Counted from the stretch's first letter, positions 42,544 through 51,472 are shown. The stretch is 64,000 bases of DNA from Sanguibacter antarcticus (GCF_002564005.1 NZ_PDJG01000001.1:2976001-3040000), one strand, 5' to 3'. Numbers and translations: made by a program. Notes: generated by a model from the letters alone, not told the origin.

Positions 42544-43334
42544 GCACCACGACAGAGTCCCTGGGGAAGCCAACCCTCGCTCGGACACAACCCATCGCTG
42601 CCGTCCCGTTCACGCGGTTGCTGCACGTCGAGCTCCGCAAGCAGATCGACACGCGGGCCGGGCGGTGGCTGCTCATCACGCTCGGGATCGTGACGGCCCT
42701 CATCATGCTCATCGTCGTGTGGGTGAGCGCCCCCGAGAACCTCACGTTCATGAATCTCGTGCTGGGTGCGGCGGTCCCGCAGAGCCTCCTGCTGCCGGTC
42801 ATCGGCATCATGGCGGTGACGAGCGAGTGGTCGCAGCGGACAGGCATGGTCACGTTCGCGCTCGAGCCCCGACGTGGCCGGGTCGTCGCGGCCAAGGTGC
42901 TCAGCGCGCTCGGCCTCGGGATCGCAGCCGTGGTGGCGGCGATCGTGCTCGCCGCGGTCGCGAACGTCGCCGGGATGGCGTTCCAGGACGGCGTCGGCAC
43001 CTGGACGCTGGACTGGGAGGTGCTCGGCGGGTTCCTCCTCACGCAGCTGCTCGTCGTCGCCCAGGGGGTCGCGTTCGGCATGATCCTGCTCAACACGCCG
43101 GCGGCGATCGTCACGTACTTCATCCTGCCGACCGTTCTGAGCCTCCTCGGGGGGCTCGTCTCATGGCTGCAGACCCCGTCGCAGTGGCTCGACATGAACA
43201 GCACCATGGGGCCGCTCGTCGCCGGGACGATGGACGGTGACGCGTGGGCGAAGCTCGCCGTGTCCAGCCTCGTCTGGGTCGTCCTCCCGCTCGTCGCGGG
43301 AACGTGGCGGGTGCTCCACCGCGAGGTGAAGTAG
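42540..43334 (+). CDS. ABC-2 type permease
   Basis: A 264-aa membrane protein with six helices. It begins with a cytoplasmic stretch (LLHVELRKQIDTRAGRWLL), then the ABC-2 pattern MAVTSEWSQRTGMVTFALEPRRGRVVAAKVL between the second and third helices. ATGA overlap with the ATPase. The pair is probably regulated by the adjacent two-component system. Confidence 0.92.
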   Translation: MSTTTESLGKPTLARTQPIAAVPFTRLLHVELRKQIDTRAGRWLLITLGIVTALIMLIVVWVSAPENLTFMNLVLGAAVPQSLLLPVIGIMAVTSEWSQRTGMVTFALEPRRGRVVAAKVLSALGLGIAAVVAAIVLAAVANVAGMAFQDGVGTWTLDWEVLGGFLLTQLLVVAQGVAFGMILLNTPAAIVTYFILPTVLSLLGGLVSWLQTPSQWLDMNSTMGPLVAGTMDGDAWAKLAVSSLVWVVLPLVAGTWRVLHREVK

Positions 43335-43373
43335 CCCGAGGCGGAGCAGGTGGGCCGAGGCCGAGCCGGCAGG

Positions 43374-43400
43374 CCGAGGGCGTCGCACTGACGTCCTCGG
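43374..43400. terminator. Bidirectional terminator hairpin
   Basis: CCGAGGGCGTC (43374-43384) pairs with GACGTCCTCGG (43390-43400) with one G-T pair and a GCACT loop. It lies between the convergent exporter permease and epimerase-like genes, so it can end both transcripts. There is no U tract. Confidence 0.7.
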
Positions 43401-44381
43401 TCAGCCGTCTGCGAGCCGGGTGACGAGATCGAGCTCGTCGTCGCGGGTGATCCCCGCGCGACGAGGCCGATCGAGACCGCGGGCACGCTCGTCCTCGAGC
43501 GTGTCCGCCAGCGTCTCGCGGACGGGACGCAGCGTCCCGCCCGCGGCGCGGAAGGCCTGGTTGCTGCGCCGGAAGAACCCCGTGCACGACGACGGGAGCC
43601 AGAGCGGCAGCGACCGTGGGCCCGCCCAGGGGTCGACGCCCTGCTCGGTCAACCAGTCGTCGTCGGCAGCGACGAGCCGCCCGCGGAACCCGGCGACAGC
43701 CCCGGCCTCGTCGAGCAGGTCGCCCAGCGGGACGGGGTCGCCCACGACGTTGACGGTCCCCGTCGTGCCGTGCCGTGCGGCACCGGCCAGCCAGGACGCC
43801 GCGTCCCGAACGTCCACCACCTGCACGTGGCGGTCGTCGCAGACCGGGGAGAGGACAGGGCCGTCGTCGGCCAGAGCCAGGCGCGAGACCCAGTAGCCGA
43901 ACCGGTCGCTCGGGTCGCCAGGCCCCGCGACGAGCCCCGGCCGAGCGACGAGCAGCCGGTCACCGAGCGCAGCCCTGGCCGCCCGCTCGGCGGTCACCTT
44001 CGCGTGGGCGTAGTCGTCGAGGTCGGTGGGATCGACCGCCGTGGCGCTCTCGTCCGCGCCCGGAGGGTCGTCGTCCTGGGCATAGACGGAGACCGAGGAG
44101 ACGAACGTCCAGTGCGCGGCGCGCGGACCGAGGACCGCGACGGCGTCGGCGACCGCGGCCGGGTCGCGAGAGACGTCGACCACCGCGTCCCAGTCCGTGC
44201 CGGCGAGCGCGTCATACGCACCGGGCCGGGAACGGTCGGCCTGCACGAGGGTCGCGCCGTCGGCCACGGAGCCAGAGCTGCCGCGGGCCAGGCACGTCAC
44301 GTCGTCGCCCTGCGCGACGGCCCGGGCCGCGATCTGGCGTCCGAGCCATGCGGTGCCGCCGAGGATGAGAGTGGTCGCCAT
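43401..44381 (-). CDS. NAD-dependent epimerase/dehydratase-like protein
   Basis: A 326-aa extended-SDR protein. The NAD motif is GGTAWLGRQIA at residue about 8. An Arg/Ser loop follows (LARGSSG), then DVSRDPAAVADAV, WTFVSSVSVYA and the active-site equivalent YAHAKVTAERA (YxxxK). The long C-terminal domain contains WAGPRSLPLWLP. It is close to actinobacterial reductase-like proteins near sugar or nucleoside metabolism; the substrate is unknown. ATG 44381 gives the family start MATTLILGGTAWLG. Confidence 0.88.
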   Translation of the reverse strand: MATTLILGGTAWLGRQIAARAVAQGDDVTCLARGSSGSVADGATLVQADRSRPGAYDALAGTDWDAVVDVSRDPAAVADAVAVLGPRAAHWTFVSSVSVYAQDDDPPGADESATAVDPTDLDDYAHAKVTAERAARAALGDRLLVARPGLVAGPGDPSDRFGYWVSRLALADDGPVLSPVCDDRHVQVVDVRDAASWLAGAARHGTTGTVNVVGDPVPLGDLLDEAGAVAGFRGRLVAADDDWLTEQGVDPWAGPRSLPLWLPSSCTGFFRRSNQAFRAAGGTLRPVRETLADTLEDERARGLDRPRRAGITRDDELDLVTRLADG

Positions 44382-44538
44382 GCGCCCACCGAACCACACG
44401 GCGGTCACAAGACCACGGACGTTCGCTCTGGGCACACGACCCTCCCGTGCCGGGTGCGAGCCCCCTCGCCAGGTGAAACATCGCCGGTCACGGCGCGGAA
44501 GGCTGGACAACCCTCGCGATTCGGCGTTCCCTGGTCAC

Positions 44539-46464
44539 ATGCCTCCGGCTCCCTCTCGTCCTGTCCGCACGCGCCCGCTCGCCCGACCGCGCCTGAGCTC
44601 GATCGCCCTCGTCGCCGTCCTCGCCGGCGCGGGCCTCACCGCGTGCGCGCCCGACGGCCCCGCTCCCGAGGACGCTGCTGAAGCGCTCGCCGCAGGTATG
44701 GCGAGCGGCGACCTCACCGGCGTCACCTTCGACGGGCTGGAGGTCGCCGACGCGACCGCCCACCGCACGGCCGTCCTCGAGCCGCTCGCCGACGCGACGC
44801 TCGACGTGAGCGTCGGGACCGTCACCCTCGGCGACGACGACACCGCGACAGCCGACCTCGTCTACGCCTGGGACCTCGGCGGCACCCCGTGGACCTACAC
44901 GACGAGCGCCGACCTCGCGCTCGTCGAGGACACCTGGCACGTGACCTGGGAGCCCGACATCCTCCTCCCCGGTCTCGTGCTCGGCGACCGGCTCCAGATC
45001 ACTCGCACCCCCGCCGAGCGCGGAGACATCCTCGGAGCCGACGACGTCGCGCTCGTCACCGACAGCCCCGTGACCCGCATCGGGATCGACAAGACGCGCA
45101 TCGACGCGGCCGGGTGGGACGCCGCTGCACGGGCGCTCGCCGCCCTCGTGGGCATCGACGTCGAGACGTACGCCGCGAACGTCGCCGCTGCGGGCGAGCA
45201 GGCCTACGTCGAGGCGATCACCCTGCGGCCCGAGGCCGAGAACGACTGGGAAGCGATCACGGCCAGCCCCGGCGCGCTGCTCATCGAGGACACGCTCCCC
45301 CTGGCACCGACCCGGGAGTTCGCTGCCGCGATCCTCGGTCGCGCCGGAGACGCCACGGCCGAGATCGTCGAGGAGTCGGACGGCGCCGTCGTCGCCGGTG
45401 ACCTCGTCGGGACGTCCGGGCTGCAGCGCCAGTACGACGACCAGCTGCGCGGCACCCCAGGGCTCTTAGTCGAGATCCTCGGCTCAGACGGCGCCGTCCG
45501 GGAGACCGCCTTCGAGCAGGCTCCCGTCGACGGCGAGCCGTTGCGCACCACCCTGGACCTCGACCTGCAGACGGACGCCGAAGGGATCCTCGCCGGGACG
45601 ACCGTCCCCGCCGCGATCGTCGCGATCCGGCCGTCCACAGGCGCTGTCCTCGTCTCGGCCGGCTCGCCCGGCAGCGACGGCCTCTCGACGGCGACGGTCG
45701 GGATGTACGCACCCGGGTCGACGTTCAAGGTCGTCTCGTCCCTCGCTCTCCTCCGAGCCGGCGTCACTCCCGAGACGATCGTGCAGTGCCCGGCGACCAC
45801 GGTCGTCGACGGCCGGACGTTCACGAACTTCCCCGACTACCCGCTCGACCACCTCGGAGACATCCCGTTGTCCGACGCGGTCGCGCAGTCGTGCAACACG
45901 GCGTTCATCAACGCGAGCGAGACCGTCACGCAGGCCGAGCTCACCGACGCCGCCGCGTCGCTGGGCATCGGGCTCGCCGCACAGCCCGGTCCGAGCGTCT
46001 TCACGGGCGTCGTGCCGTCCGGGTCGACGGGCACCGAGCACGCCGCGTCGATGATCGGCCAGGGCAAGGTCCAGGCGTCACCGCTGACGATGGCGGGCGT
46101 GGCCGCGTCCGTCGCGCACGGCGAGACCGTGCGCCCCACGTTCCTGGCGCAGGAGGTCGAGGACGGGGAGTCGTCCGACCTGCCGACCGTCGCCAAGACA
46201 CCGCTCACCGCGGACGAGGCCGCCCAGCTCCAGACGCTCATGCGTGGCGTCGTGACCGACGGTGGGGCAGCGTTCCTCCAGGACCTGCCGGGCGAGGTCG
46301 CGGCCAAGACCGGCACCGCCCAGTACGGCGACGGCTCGACGAACCACGTGTGGATGATCGCGATCTCCGGTGACCTGGCTGTCGCGGTCTTCGTCGAGAC
46401 CGGTGAGTACGGCTCGACGACCGCCGGGCCGCTGCTCGAGCAGTTCCTCGTCGACGCCGGCTGA
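44539..46464 (+). CDS. Penicillin-binding lipoprotein (class B, MecA_N type)
   Basis: A 641-aa cell-wall transpeptidase. Signal peptide with lipobox LTAC (Cys in GLTACAPD), an NTF2-like MecA_N domain (about 35-150), a PBP dimer domain, then the transpeptidase domain with all three motifs: STFK (Ser394, Lys397), SCN (451-453) and KTG (590-592). It would cross-link peptidoglycan outside the membrane and be a beta-lactam target. The NTF2-like N-domain is shared with PBP2a and related PBPs of other Gram-positives. ATG 44539 is chosen because the longer frames run into non-coding sequence. Single gene. Confidence 0.95.
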   Translation: MPPAPSRPVRTRPLARPRLSSIALVAVLAGAGLTACAPDGPAPEDAAEALAAGMASGDLTGVTFDGLEVADATAHRTAVLEPLADATLDVSVGTVTLGDDDTATADLVYAWDLGGTPWTYTTSADLALVEDTWHVTWEPDILLPGLVLGDRLQITRTPAERGDILGADDVALVTDSPVTRIGIDKTRIDAAGWDAAARALAALVGIDVETYAANVAAAGEQAYVEAITLRPEAENDWEAITASPGALLIEDTLPLAPTREFAAAILGRAGDATAEIVEESDGAVVAGDLVGTSGLQRQYDDQLRGTPGLLVEILGSDGAVRETAFEQAPVDGEPLRTTLDLDLQTDAEGILAGTTVPAAIVAIRPSTGAVLVSAGSPGSDGLSTATVGMYAPGSTFKVVSSLALLRAGVTPETIVQCPATTVVDGRTFTNFPDYPLDHLGDIPLSDAVAQSCNTAFINASETVTQAELTDAAASLGIGLAAQPGPSVFTGVVPSGSTGTEHAASMIGQGKVQASPLTMAGVAASVAHGETVRPTFLAQEVEDGESSDLPTVAKTPLTADEAAQLQTLMRGVVTDGGAAFLQDLPGEVAAKTGTAQYGDGSTNHVWMIAISGDLAVAVFVETGEYGSTTAGPLLEQFLVDAG

Positions 46465-46471
46465 GGCCGAC

Positions 46472-46510
46472 TGACGCCGCTGCGTGACGCCGCTGCGTGA
46501 CGCCGATGCG
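46472..46510 (+). repeat. Three tandem 13-bp repeats
   Basis: TGACGCCGCTGCG occurs twice and TGACGCCGATGCG once, directly after the PBP stop codon. It may be part of a terminator region or a simple repeat; its stop codons (TGA) recur in each unit. Confidence 0.7.
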
Positions 46511-46609
46511 TGACCTGACCGCCTGACGGCGCCGCCTGGCGTCGGTGCGAGCGCACCTCCAGCAGGCGAGGGACTTGTGCCAGGGCGTCGCGCAGGCGAT
46601 CCTGGCGCT

Positions 46610-46852
46610 ATGGATCTCGCCCCCTCTGTGCTCACGCTCGACCTGTGGAGGGCTGACGCCGTCGTGCTGCACTTCTGGCTCACGACCGTCGACCTCGACC
46701 TGGTGCCGTTCGAGCACGCGGGACAGAAGCAGGCACTGGTCGACCTCCTGACCGGGCTCGACCAGACGGTCGCGGCCGAGGCAGACGACGCAGAGATCGT
46801 GCAGGCTCACGACCTCGTCGACCGGACCGGGACCTCGCTCACCCCGTCCTGA
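46610..46852 (+). CDS. Unrecognised small acidic protein, 80 aa
   Basis: MDLAPSVLTLDLWRADAVVL begins a short protein with an N-terminal hydrophobic helix-like segment and a C-terminal acidic helix (VDLLTGLDQTVAAEADDAEI). ATG 46610 is preferred over a longer in-frame start because the upstream part is Arg/Pro-rich shadow. Coding bias is good. Function unknown. Confidence 0.6.
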   Translation: MDLAPSVLTLDLWRADAVVLHFWLTTVDLDLVPFEHAGQKQALVDLLTGLDQTVAAEADDAEIVQAHDLVDRTGTSLTPS

Positions 46853-46870
46853 GCTACCGCTCAGCGGGTT

Positions 46871-47413
46871 TCAGCCGACGTCGCCCACCATCATCCGACC
46901 GACCTGTGCGGCGGCACGGTCGAGGAGATCGAGCAGCTCGGCGATCTCGTCCGGACGGCTCTGCTGCAAGAGCGCGTCCGTCGCACGGAACTCCATCGCC
47001 TCAGCCTGCGTGAGGACTGCGCGGCCACCGTCGGTGATGCTCGCCTCGACCATCCGCCCGCCCGGGTCGAGGATCGTCGCGGTCAAGCCCTTCTCGGTGA
47101 GCGCGTCCAGCGTGATCTCGACGGCGCCGGTGTCCATACCGACCTTGCGGCCGATGTGCCGAGGGTGGACCACACCCTCCTCGATGGCCTTGAGGATGAG
47201 GAACTGGCTCGTGCGCAGCGAGGTGATGGACTCCATGCCGCGCTGCAGCTGGTCACCGAACGCGCGGAGCCGGTTCATCCGCTCGAGGATCGCGACCGTG
47301 GTCGCCACGTCACCGACCGGGAGGGCCGCGAGCTCACGTCGTGCACGGAGCGCGAGGTCGGTGCCGCTGGCAGGCGTCGAGGTGGTCACGGGGACGAGCA
47401 TCTGGCTGGGCAC
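46871..47413 (-). CDS. MarR family transcriptional regulator
   Basis: A 180-aa winged-helix protein: LRTSQFLILKAIEEGVVHPRHIGRKVGMDTGAVEITLDALTEKG (helix-turn-helix) and VEASITDGGRAVL (wing). GTG 47413 follows AGGAG. TGTATACA, a palindrome at 47444-47451, lies 31 bases upstream and may be its operator. It is divergent from the methyltransferase-like gene and could regulate it. Confidence 0.85.
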   Translation of the reverse strand: MPSQMLVPVTTSTPASGTDLALRARRELAALPVGDVATTVAILERMNRLRAFGDQLQRGMESITSLRTSQFLILKAIEEGVVHPRHIGRKVGMDTGAVEITLDALTEKGLTATILDPGGRMVEASITDGGRAVLTQAEAMEFRATDALLQQSRPDEIAELLDLLDRAAAQVGRMMVGDVG

Positions 47414-47443
47414 GGTTCTCCTGCGATAGAGGGACTTGGTCTC

Positions 47444-47451
47444 TGTATACA
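47444..47451. promoter_or_regulatory. Palindrome TGTATACA, possible MarR operator
   Basis: A perfect 8-bp palindrome 31 bases upstream of the MarR start in the divergent gap. Length is short for proof; the location fits autoregulation. Confidence 0.35.
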
Positions 47452-47685
47452 ACGTACGGGGACAAAGAGACGTTCAGGTGGACGCCATGCTCGGGCATCC
47501 GTCTCGATCTCGGGCCGATGACCGCCCGAGATCGAGACGAGTGCCCGATCTCAGCGCCCTGCGAGGGCTGGGGGCGCGTCACCAGAGCGCAGGGGGCGGG
47601 GGCGGCCTTCACCCCAGAGTTCGCCCGGGGGTGCGGATCTGACTGGTCGTCAGGGGCTCGACGCTCTAGCGTGACGATCGTCATC

Positions 47686-48579
47686 GTGTCCTCCCTTCCT
47701 CCTGAGGTCGTCCTCCTGACTTCTCACCGCCCGACCAGCACCGACCTGTCGTCCGTCACGAGCGCGCTCCGCGGCGCCGGCTGCGTCTTCGCCGAAGACG
47801 AGGCCGCAGCGATCCTCGATGCAGCGCACGACGCGTCGCACCTCGCCGACATGGTCGAGCGCCGGGTCGCCGGGACACCGCTCGAGCAGATCCTCGGCTG
47901 GGCCGAGTTCTGCGGCATGAGGATCGCCGTTGCGCCCGGTGTGTTCGTCCCGCGGCGGCGGACGGAGCTGCTCGTGCGCGAAGCCGCCGCGATCCTGCAG
48001 CACGGCGACAGCGGCGACCGCGTCTCTCCCGGTCGGCCGGTGGTCGTCGATCTCTGCTGCGGCTCCGGTGCGGTAGGTGCCGCGCTCGCAGCGTGCCGGG
48101 ACGTGGACCTCTATGCCGCGGACATCGACCCGGTCGCCGTGCGGTGCGCGCGCCGTACCGTCCAGCCTGCGGGCCGGGTGCTCGAGGGCGACCTGTTCGA
48201 CGCGCTGCCCGTGAGCCTGCGCGGACGGGTGGCCGTCTTCGTGGTCAACGCGCCCTACGTGCCGACGGACGAGATCCGGTTCATGCCCGCCGAAGCACGC
48301 GAGCACGAGCCGCACCGCACGCTCGACGGCGGGCCGGACGGGCTCGACGTGCACCGCCGCGTCGCGCACGGGGTCGGTGGGTGGCTGGCGCCGGGCGGGC
48401 ACCTGCTCGTCGAGACGAGCGGACGTCAGACGACCGGGACGGTCGAGGCCTTCCGTGCGGCGGGCCTCGAGCCGCGCGTGGTGCACGACGAGGAGATCGA
48501 CGCGACGGTCGTCGTCGGCCGGGCTGACGGCGGCTGGCGCCCGGGCGCGGTGCTCCCCGCGCTGACCGAGGACCGGTGA
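47686..48579 (+). CDS. PrmC-like N5-glutamine methyltransferase
   Basis: A 297-aa SAM-dependent methyltransferase. The SAM motif VVDLCCGSGAVGAALA is followed by the acidic strand DLYAADIDPVAV and the catalytic NPPY-type loop, which here reads NAPYVP. The N-terminal helical domain (residues about 1-75) resembles the PrmC N-domain with LGWAEFCGMRIAVAPGVFVPRRRTE. PrmC methylates release factors; the NAPY variant suggests a related but distinct protein. Start GTG 47686 is chosen; GTG 47671 is possible. Confidence 0.85.
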   Translation: MSSLPPEVVLLTSHRPTSTDLSSVTSALRGAGCVFAEDEAAAILDAAHDASHLADMVERRVAGTPLEQILGWAEFCGMRIAVAPGVFVPRRRTELLVREAAAILQHGDSGDRVSPGRPVVVDLCCGSGAVGAALAACRDVDLYAADIDPVAVRCARRTVQPAGRVLEGDLFDALPVSLRGRVAVFVVNAPYVPTDEIRFMPAEAREHEPHRTLDGGPDGLDVHRRVAHGVGGWLAPGGHLLVETSGRQTTGTVEAFRAAGLEPRVVHDEEIDATVVVGRADGGWRPGAVLPALTEDR

Positions 48580-48581
48580 CC

Positions 48582-48587
48582 TAGGCT
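48582..48587 (+). promoter_or_regulatory. Leaderless -10 box TAGGCT for the Pr6Pr gene
   Basis: TAGGCT ends seven bases before ATG 48595, immediately after the preceding methyltransferase stop codon. It is the clearest leaderless promoter in the window. Confidence 0.6.
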
Positions 48588-48594
48588 CGCGACC

Positions 48595-49287
48595 ATGCCC
48601 GAGGACCTCAGAGCACCGACGCCGCTCGCCACAGACGACCCGACCGATCTGCTCGCCCAGCGCACCCGACGCGCACGGTGGGCGCACGCCCTCGTCGCTG
48701 TCCTCGCCCTCACCGGCGTGATCATGGAGCTGACGATCGCTGCCGTCGACGGCCCCGGAGAGGCCGGGAGCATGACCGAGCGCCTCGTGCGCCTGCTCTC
48801 GTACTTCACGATCCTCTCGAACATCACGATCGGCGTGGTCTCGATCGTCGCGGCCGTCGACCCGCGCCGGGACGGGCTCGGCTTCCGGGTCGCCCACCTC
48901 GACGGTCTGCTGTGCATCGCGGTGACCGGCATCGTCTACAACACCCTCTTGCGCGGGGTCGCTGCCCTGTCGCAGGCGGGCGCCTTCTCGAACTTCCTGC
49001 TGCACGTCGCGGCCCCGCTCGCTGCCGTGATCGTCTGGGTGGTCGTCGGCCCGCGACCGCGGATCGACACCCGGACCGTCCTGCTGTCGGTCGTCGCCCC
49101 GATCCTGTGGCTCGTCTACACGTTCGTCCGCGGGTCGATCGTCGACTGGTACCCCTACCCGTTCCTCGACGTGATCGAGATCGGTCTCGGATCGGCGCTC
49201 CTGAACGCAGGGATCATCGCGGTCCTCTTCCTCGCGCTCGCTCTCGGGCTCCGCTGGGTCGACGGTCGGCTGCGTCCCGCGCCCTGA
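48595..49287 (+). CDS. Pr6Pr family integral membrane protein
   Basis: A 230-aa protein with six to seven helices. The motif SYFTILSNITIGVVSIV, then YNTLLRGV and the C-terminal WLVYTFVRGSIVDWYPYPFLDV are characteristic of the Pr6Pr family (prokaryotic six-transmembrane proteins of unknown function). The N-terminal 30 residues are cytoplasmic and acidic. Leaderless start. Confidence 0.88.
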   Translation: MPEDLRAPTPLATDDPTDLLAQRTRRARWAHALVAVLALTGVIMELTIAAVDGPGEAGSMTERLVRLLSYFTILSNITIGVVSIVAAVDPRRDGLGFRVAHLDGLLCIAVTGIVYNTLLRGVAALSQAGAFSNFLLHVAAPLAAVIVWVVVGPRPRIDTRTVLLSVVAPILWLVYTFVRGSIVDWYPYPFLDVIEIGLGSALLNAGIIAVLFLALALGLRWVDGRLRPAP

Positions 49288-49354
49288 ACCCGCCGCCCGT
49301 GAGGTTCAGGAGAGCACACAGGCAGGCGAGCGGCGGGCAGGCGAGCAGGCGCCG

Positions 49355-50035
49355 TCAGCAGCAGGTGTGCGGCTCCGCAGGCTGCTCGCCGGTGAGGGCG
49401 GAGACGGGCGTCGCGCACGTCTCGCCTCTCCACGCCTCCAGGCCCTCGCGGACGGCGAGCGCCGCGATGACGAGCGCCGCGACCGAGTCGGCCCATGCCC
49501 ACCCGAGGAGAGAGTTGAGCACGAGGCCGACGAGCAGCGCCGCGGAGAGGTAGCTGCAGACGAGGGTCTGCTTGGAGTCGGCTACGGCGCTCGCGGAGCC
49601 CAGCTCGGTTCCGGTGCGGCGCTCGAACCAGCTGAGCAGCGGCATGACGGCGACGCTCACGGCGGCGAGGACGATGCCGACGCTGCTGTGCGTGGCGTCG
49701 CGCGCGCCGAGCAGGGACAGTGCGGCGTCGACCACGACGTAGGCGGCGAGGGCGAAGAACGAGACGGCGATGACGCGCAGGGCGACAGCCTCGCGCCGCT
49801 CGGGGTCGGGTGCTGCGAACTGCCAGGCGACCGCGGCGGCGGAGAGGACCTCGACGATCGAGTCGAGCCCGAAGCCGACGAGCGCGGCCGACGAGGCTGC
49901 TGCTCCGGCGGTGAGCGCGATCGCCGCCTCGATGACGTTGTACGCGATCGTGATCGCGACGACGATCCGGATGCGGTGCTGGAGGACGGTCCGCCGGGCG
50001 TCGGTGAGGGCGGGTGTGCTCGTCAGCGCGCTCAT
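49355..50035 (-). CDS. Cation efflux (CDF-like) transporter
   Basis: A 226-aa membrane protein with five to six helices. Helix 2 has AALVGFGLDSIVEVLSA, which contains the Asp of the CDF metal site. A histidine-poor loop and helix 5 with ADSVAALVIAALAV carry the second site. It lacks the usual C-terminal cytoplasmic domain and ends in HTCC, a possible metal ligand. Translationally coupled to the CmtR-like repressor (ATGA), it would export Cd(II), Pb(II) or Zn(II). Confidence 0.88.
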   Translation of the reverse strand: MSALTSTPALTDARRTVLQHRIRIVVAITIAYNVIEAAIALTAGAAASSAALVGFGLDSIVEVLSAAAVAWQFAAPDPERREAVALRVIAVSFFALAAYVVVDAALSLLGARDATHSSVGIVLAAVSVAVMPLLSWFERRTGTELGSASAVADSKQTLVCSYLSAALLVGLVLNSLLGWAWADSVAALVIAALAVREGLEAWRGETCATPVSALTGEQPAEPHTCC

Positions 50036-50403
50036 GCGTCGGCCGCCAGGTGGTTGTCAGGCGGGCAGCACAGGGGACCGTCGCAGGTCTCGTCGGTGCA
50101 CGGTTGCGCGTCGTCGATCGCCAGGACGACGTCGACGAGTGCGGTGAGGGCGCGGGTCAGGTGCGGGTCGGCGATCTCGTAGCGTGTCCGGCGCCCCTCG
50201 ACGACGGCGACGACGATCCCGCAGCCGCGCAGGCAGGTGAGGTGGTTCGAGACGTTCGAGCGGGTCAGGTCGAGGTCGGTCGCGAGCTGACCGGGGTGCC
50301 CCGGTGAGTCGAGGAGACGCAGCAGGATGCGTGATCGTGTCGGGTCGGCCATGGCGCGGCCGAGGCGGTTCATGGCGTCGAGCCGGGACGCAAGGGTCAG
50401 CAT
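50032..50403 (-). CDS. cmtR: CmtR-type Cd(II)/Pb(II)-sensing ArsR-SmtB repressor
   Basis: A 123-aa winged-helix repressor: PTRSRILLRLLDSPGHPGQLATDLDLTRSNVSNHLTCLRGCGIV. Cys57 and Cys61 in LTCLRGC and Cys102 in QPCTDE fall at exactly the positions of the mycobacterial CmtR metal ligands. Further cysteines (107, 112, 113) lie in the tail. It represses its own operon with the CDF transporter until Cd or Pb binds. Leaderless: TATAGT lies six bases before ATG 50403. Confidence 0.92.
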   Translation of the reverse strand: MLTLASRLDAMNRLGRAMADPTRSRILLRLLDSPGHPGQLATDLDLTRSNVSNHLTCLRGCGIVVAVVEGRRTRYEIADPHLTRALTALVDVVLAIDDAQPCTDETCDGPLCCPPDNHLAADA

Positions 50404-50430
50404 GCGCTGACTATACAGCGGATGCTGACC
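50395..50430. promoter_or_regulatory. 36-bp imperfect palindrome over the cmtR promoter and start
   Basis: GGTCAGCATGCGCTG (50395-50409) and CAGCGGATGCTGACC (50416-50430) pair with one mismatch across ACTATA. On the minus strand the centre supplies TATAGT, the -10 box, and the right arm contains the cmtR start codon. Binding of the repressor would cover both -10 and start. Confidence 0.75.
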
Positions 50431-50451
50431 TATAGGGAGGGGGCGGTTCTC

Positions 50452-51447
50452 TCAGCGCGGTCCCGTGGACCCACGCTCGACGAGCGACGTCGGGAGCTGG
50501 ATGTGCGTCTCGTCGACCGTTGTGCCCTCGATGAGCGAGATGAGCAGGCGGATCCCTGCGGCGCCCATCTCCTGGATCGGCTGCCGGACCGTCGTCAATG
50601 GCGGGGTGGTGCGCGCAGACTCGGGGACGTCGTCGAAACCGATGACGGAGAGCTGGCTCGGCACCGCGATGCCCATCTCCTGCGCGACCTCGAGGGCCGC
50701 GATCGCAGAGAGGTCGTTCGCGGCGAAGATCGCGGTCGGCCTGTCGGGCAGGGAGAGGAGCTCGCGCGCCGGTGCGCGAGCGCTCGCGGTGCGGTACTCG
50801 CCCGACCGGATGAGCGCCGGGTCGACGTCGATGCCGGCGGTCTTGAGCGCGAGGCGGTAGCCGTCCTCGCGCCGCTGGGACGACTCGAGGTCGCTGCGCC
50901 CGGCGAGGAAGCCGATGCGCCGGTGGCCGAGCGCGAGGAGGTGCTCGGTCGCGAGCTCGGCACCCGCGAGGTTGTCTGAGTCGACGGTCGGCAGCCCGGC
51001 CGGGCCTGCGTGCGGGTCGATCGCGACGACGGGGATGCCGGCGTCGGCATCGACGACCGTGGGGGTGACGAGGACTGCGCCGTCGATGAGGGTGCCGCTG
51101 AGGCGAGAGAGGTAGCGCCGCTCCCAGCCGGTGCCGCCGCTGTGGCGGCCACCGGTGTAGGCGAGGAGCTCGTAGCCGGTGTCGGCGAGCCCGGTGGAGG
51201 CGCCTTTGAGGATCTCGGTGCTGAAGGGCTCGAACTCGGCCACGAGGATGCCGATGACGTTGGTCCGCCGGGACCGCAGGCTCCGGGCGACGAGGCTCGA
51301 CTCGTAGCCGAGCGTCTCGATGACCTCGTTGACCCGGGCGAGGGTGCTCTGGGCTACGCCGTAGCGGCCGTTGATGACCTTGGAGACGGTCGCCACCGAG
51401 ACGTCGGCCACCCGGGCGACGTCGGTGATGGTGACTCGTTGTGCCAT
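50452..51447 (-). CDS. LacI family transcriptional regulator
   Basis: A 331-aa repressor. Helix-turn-helix VTITDVARVADVSVATVSKVINGR (residues 5-28), hinge helix LVARSLRSRRTNVIG, then a periplasmic-binding-protein-like sugar domain ending FDDVPESARTTPPLTTVRQP. Divergent from the ABC sugar importer and GH3 gene. The operator palindrome at 51473 lies upstream of its leaderless -10 box TAGGGT (51455-51460), so it can repress both directions. The inducer is probably a disaccharide imported by the adjacent system. Confidence 0.93.
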   Translation of the reverse strand: MAQRVTITDVARVADVSVATVSKVINGRYGVAQSTLARVNEVIETLGYESSLVARSLRSRRTNVIGILVAEFEPFSTEILKGASTGLADTGYELLAYTGGRHSGGTGWERRYLSRLSGTLIDGAVLVTPTVVDADAGIPVVAIDPHAGPAGLPTVDSDNLAGAELATEHLLALGHRRIGFLAGRSDLESSQRREDGYRLALKTAGIDVDPALIRSGEYRTASARAPARELLSLPDRPTAIFAANDLSAIAALEVAQEMGIAVPSQLSVIGFDDVPESARTTPPLTTVRQPIQEMGAAGIRLLISLIEGTTVDETHIQLPTSLVERGSTGPR

Positions 51448-51454
51448 GAGCCCG

Positions 51455-51460
51455 ACCCTA
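51455..51460 (-). promoter_or_regulatory. Leaderless -10 box TAGGGT for the LacI gene
   Basis: TAGGGT on the minus strand lies seven bases before ATG 51447, with no ribosome site. Confidence 0.5.
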
Positions 51461-51472
51461 GCGTATGTAAAA

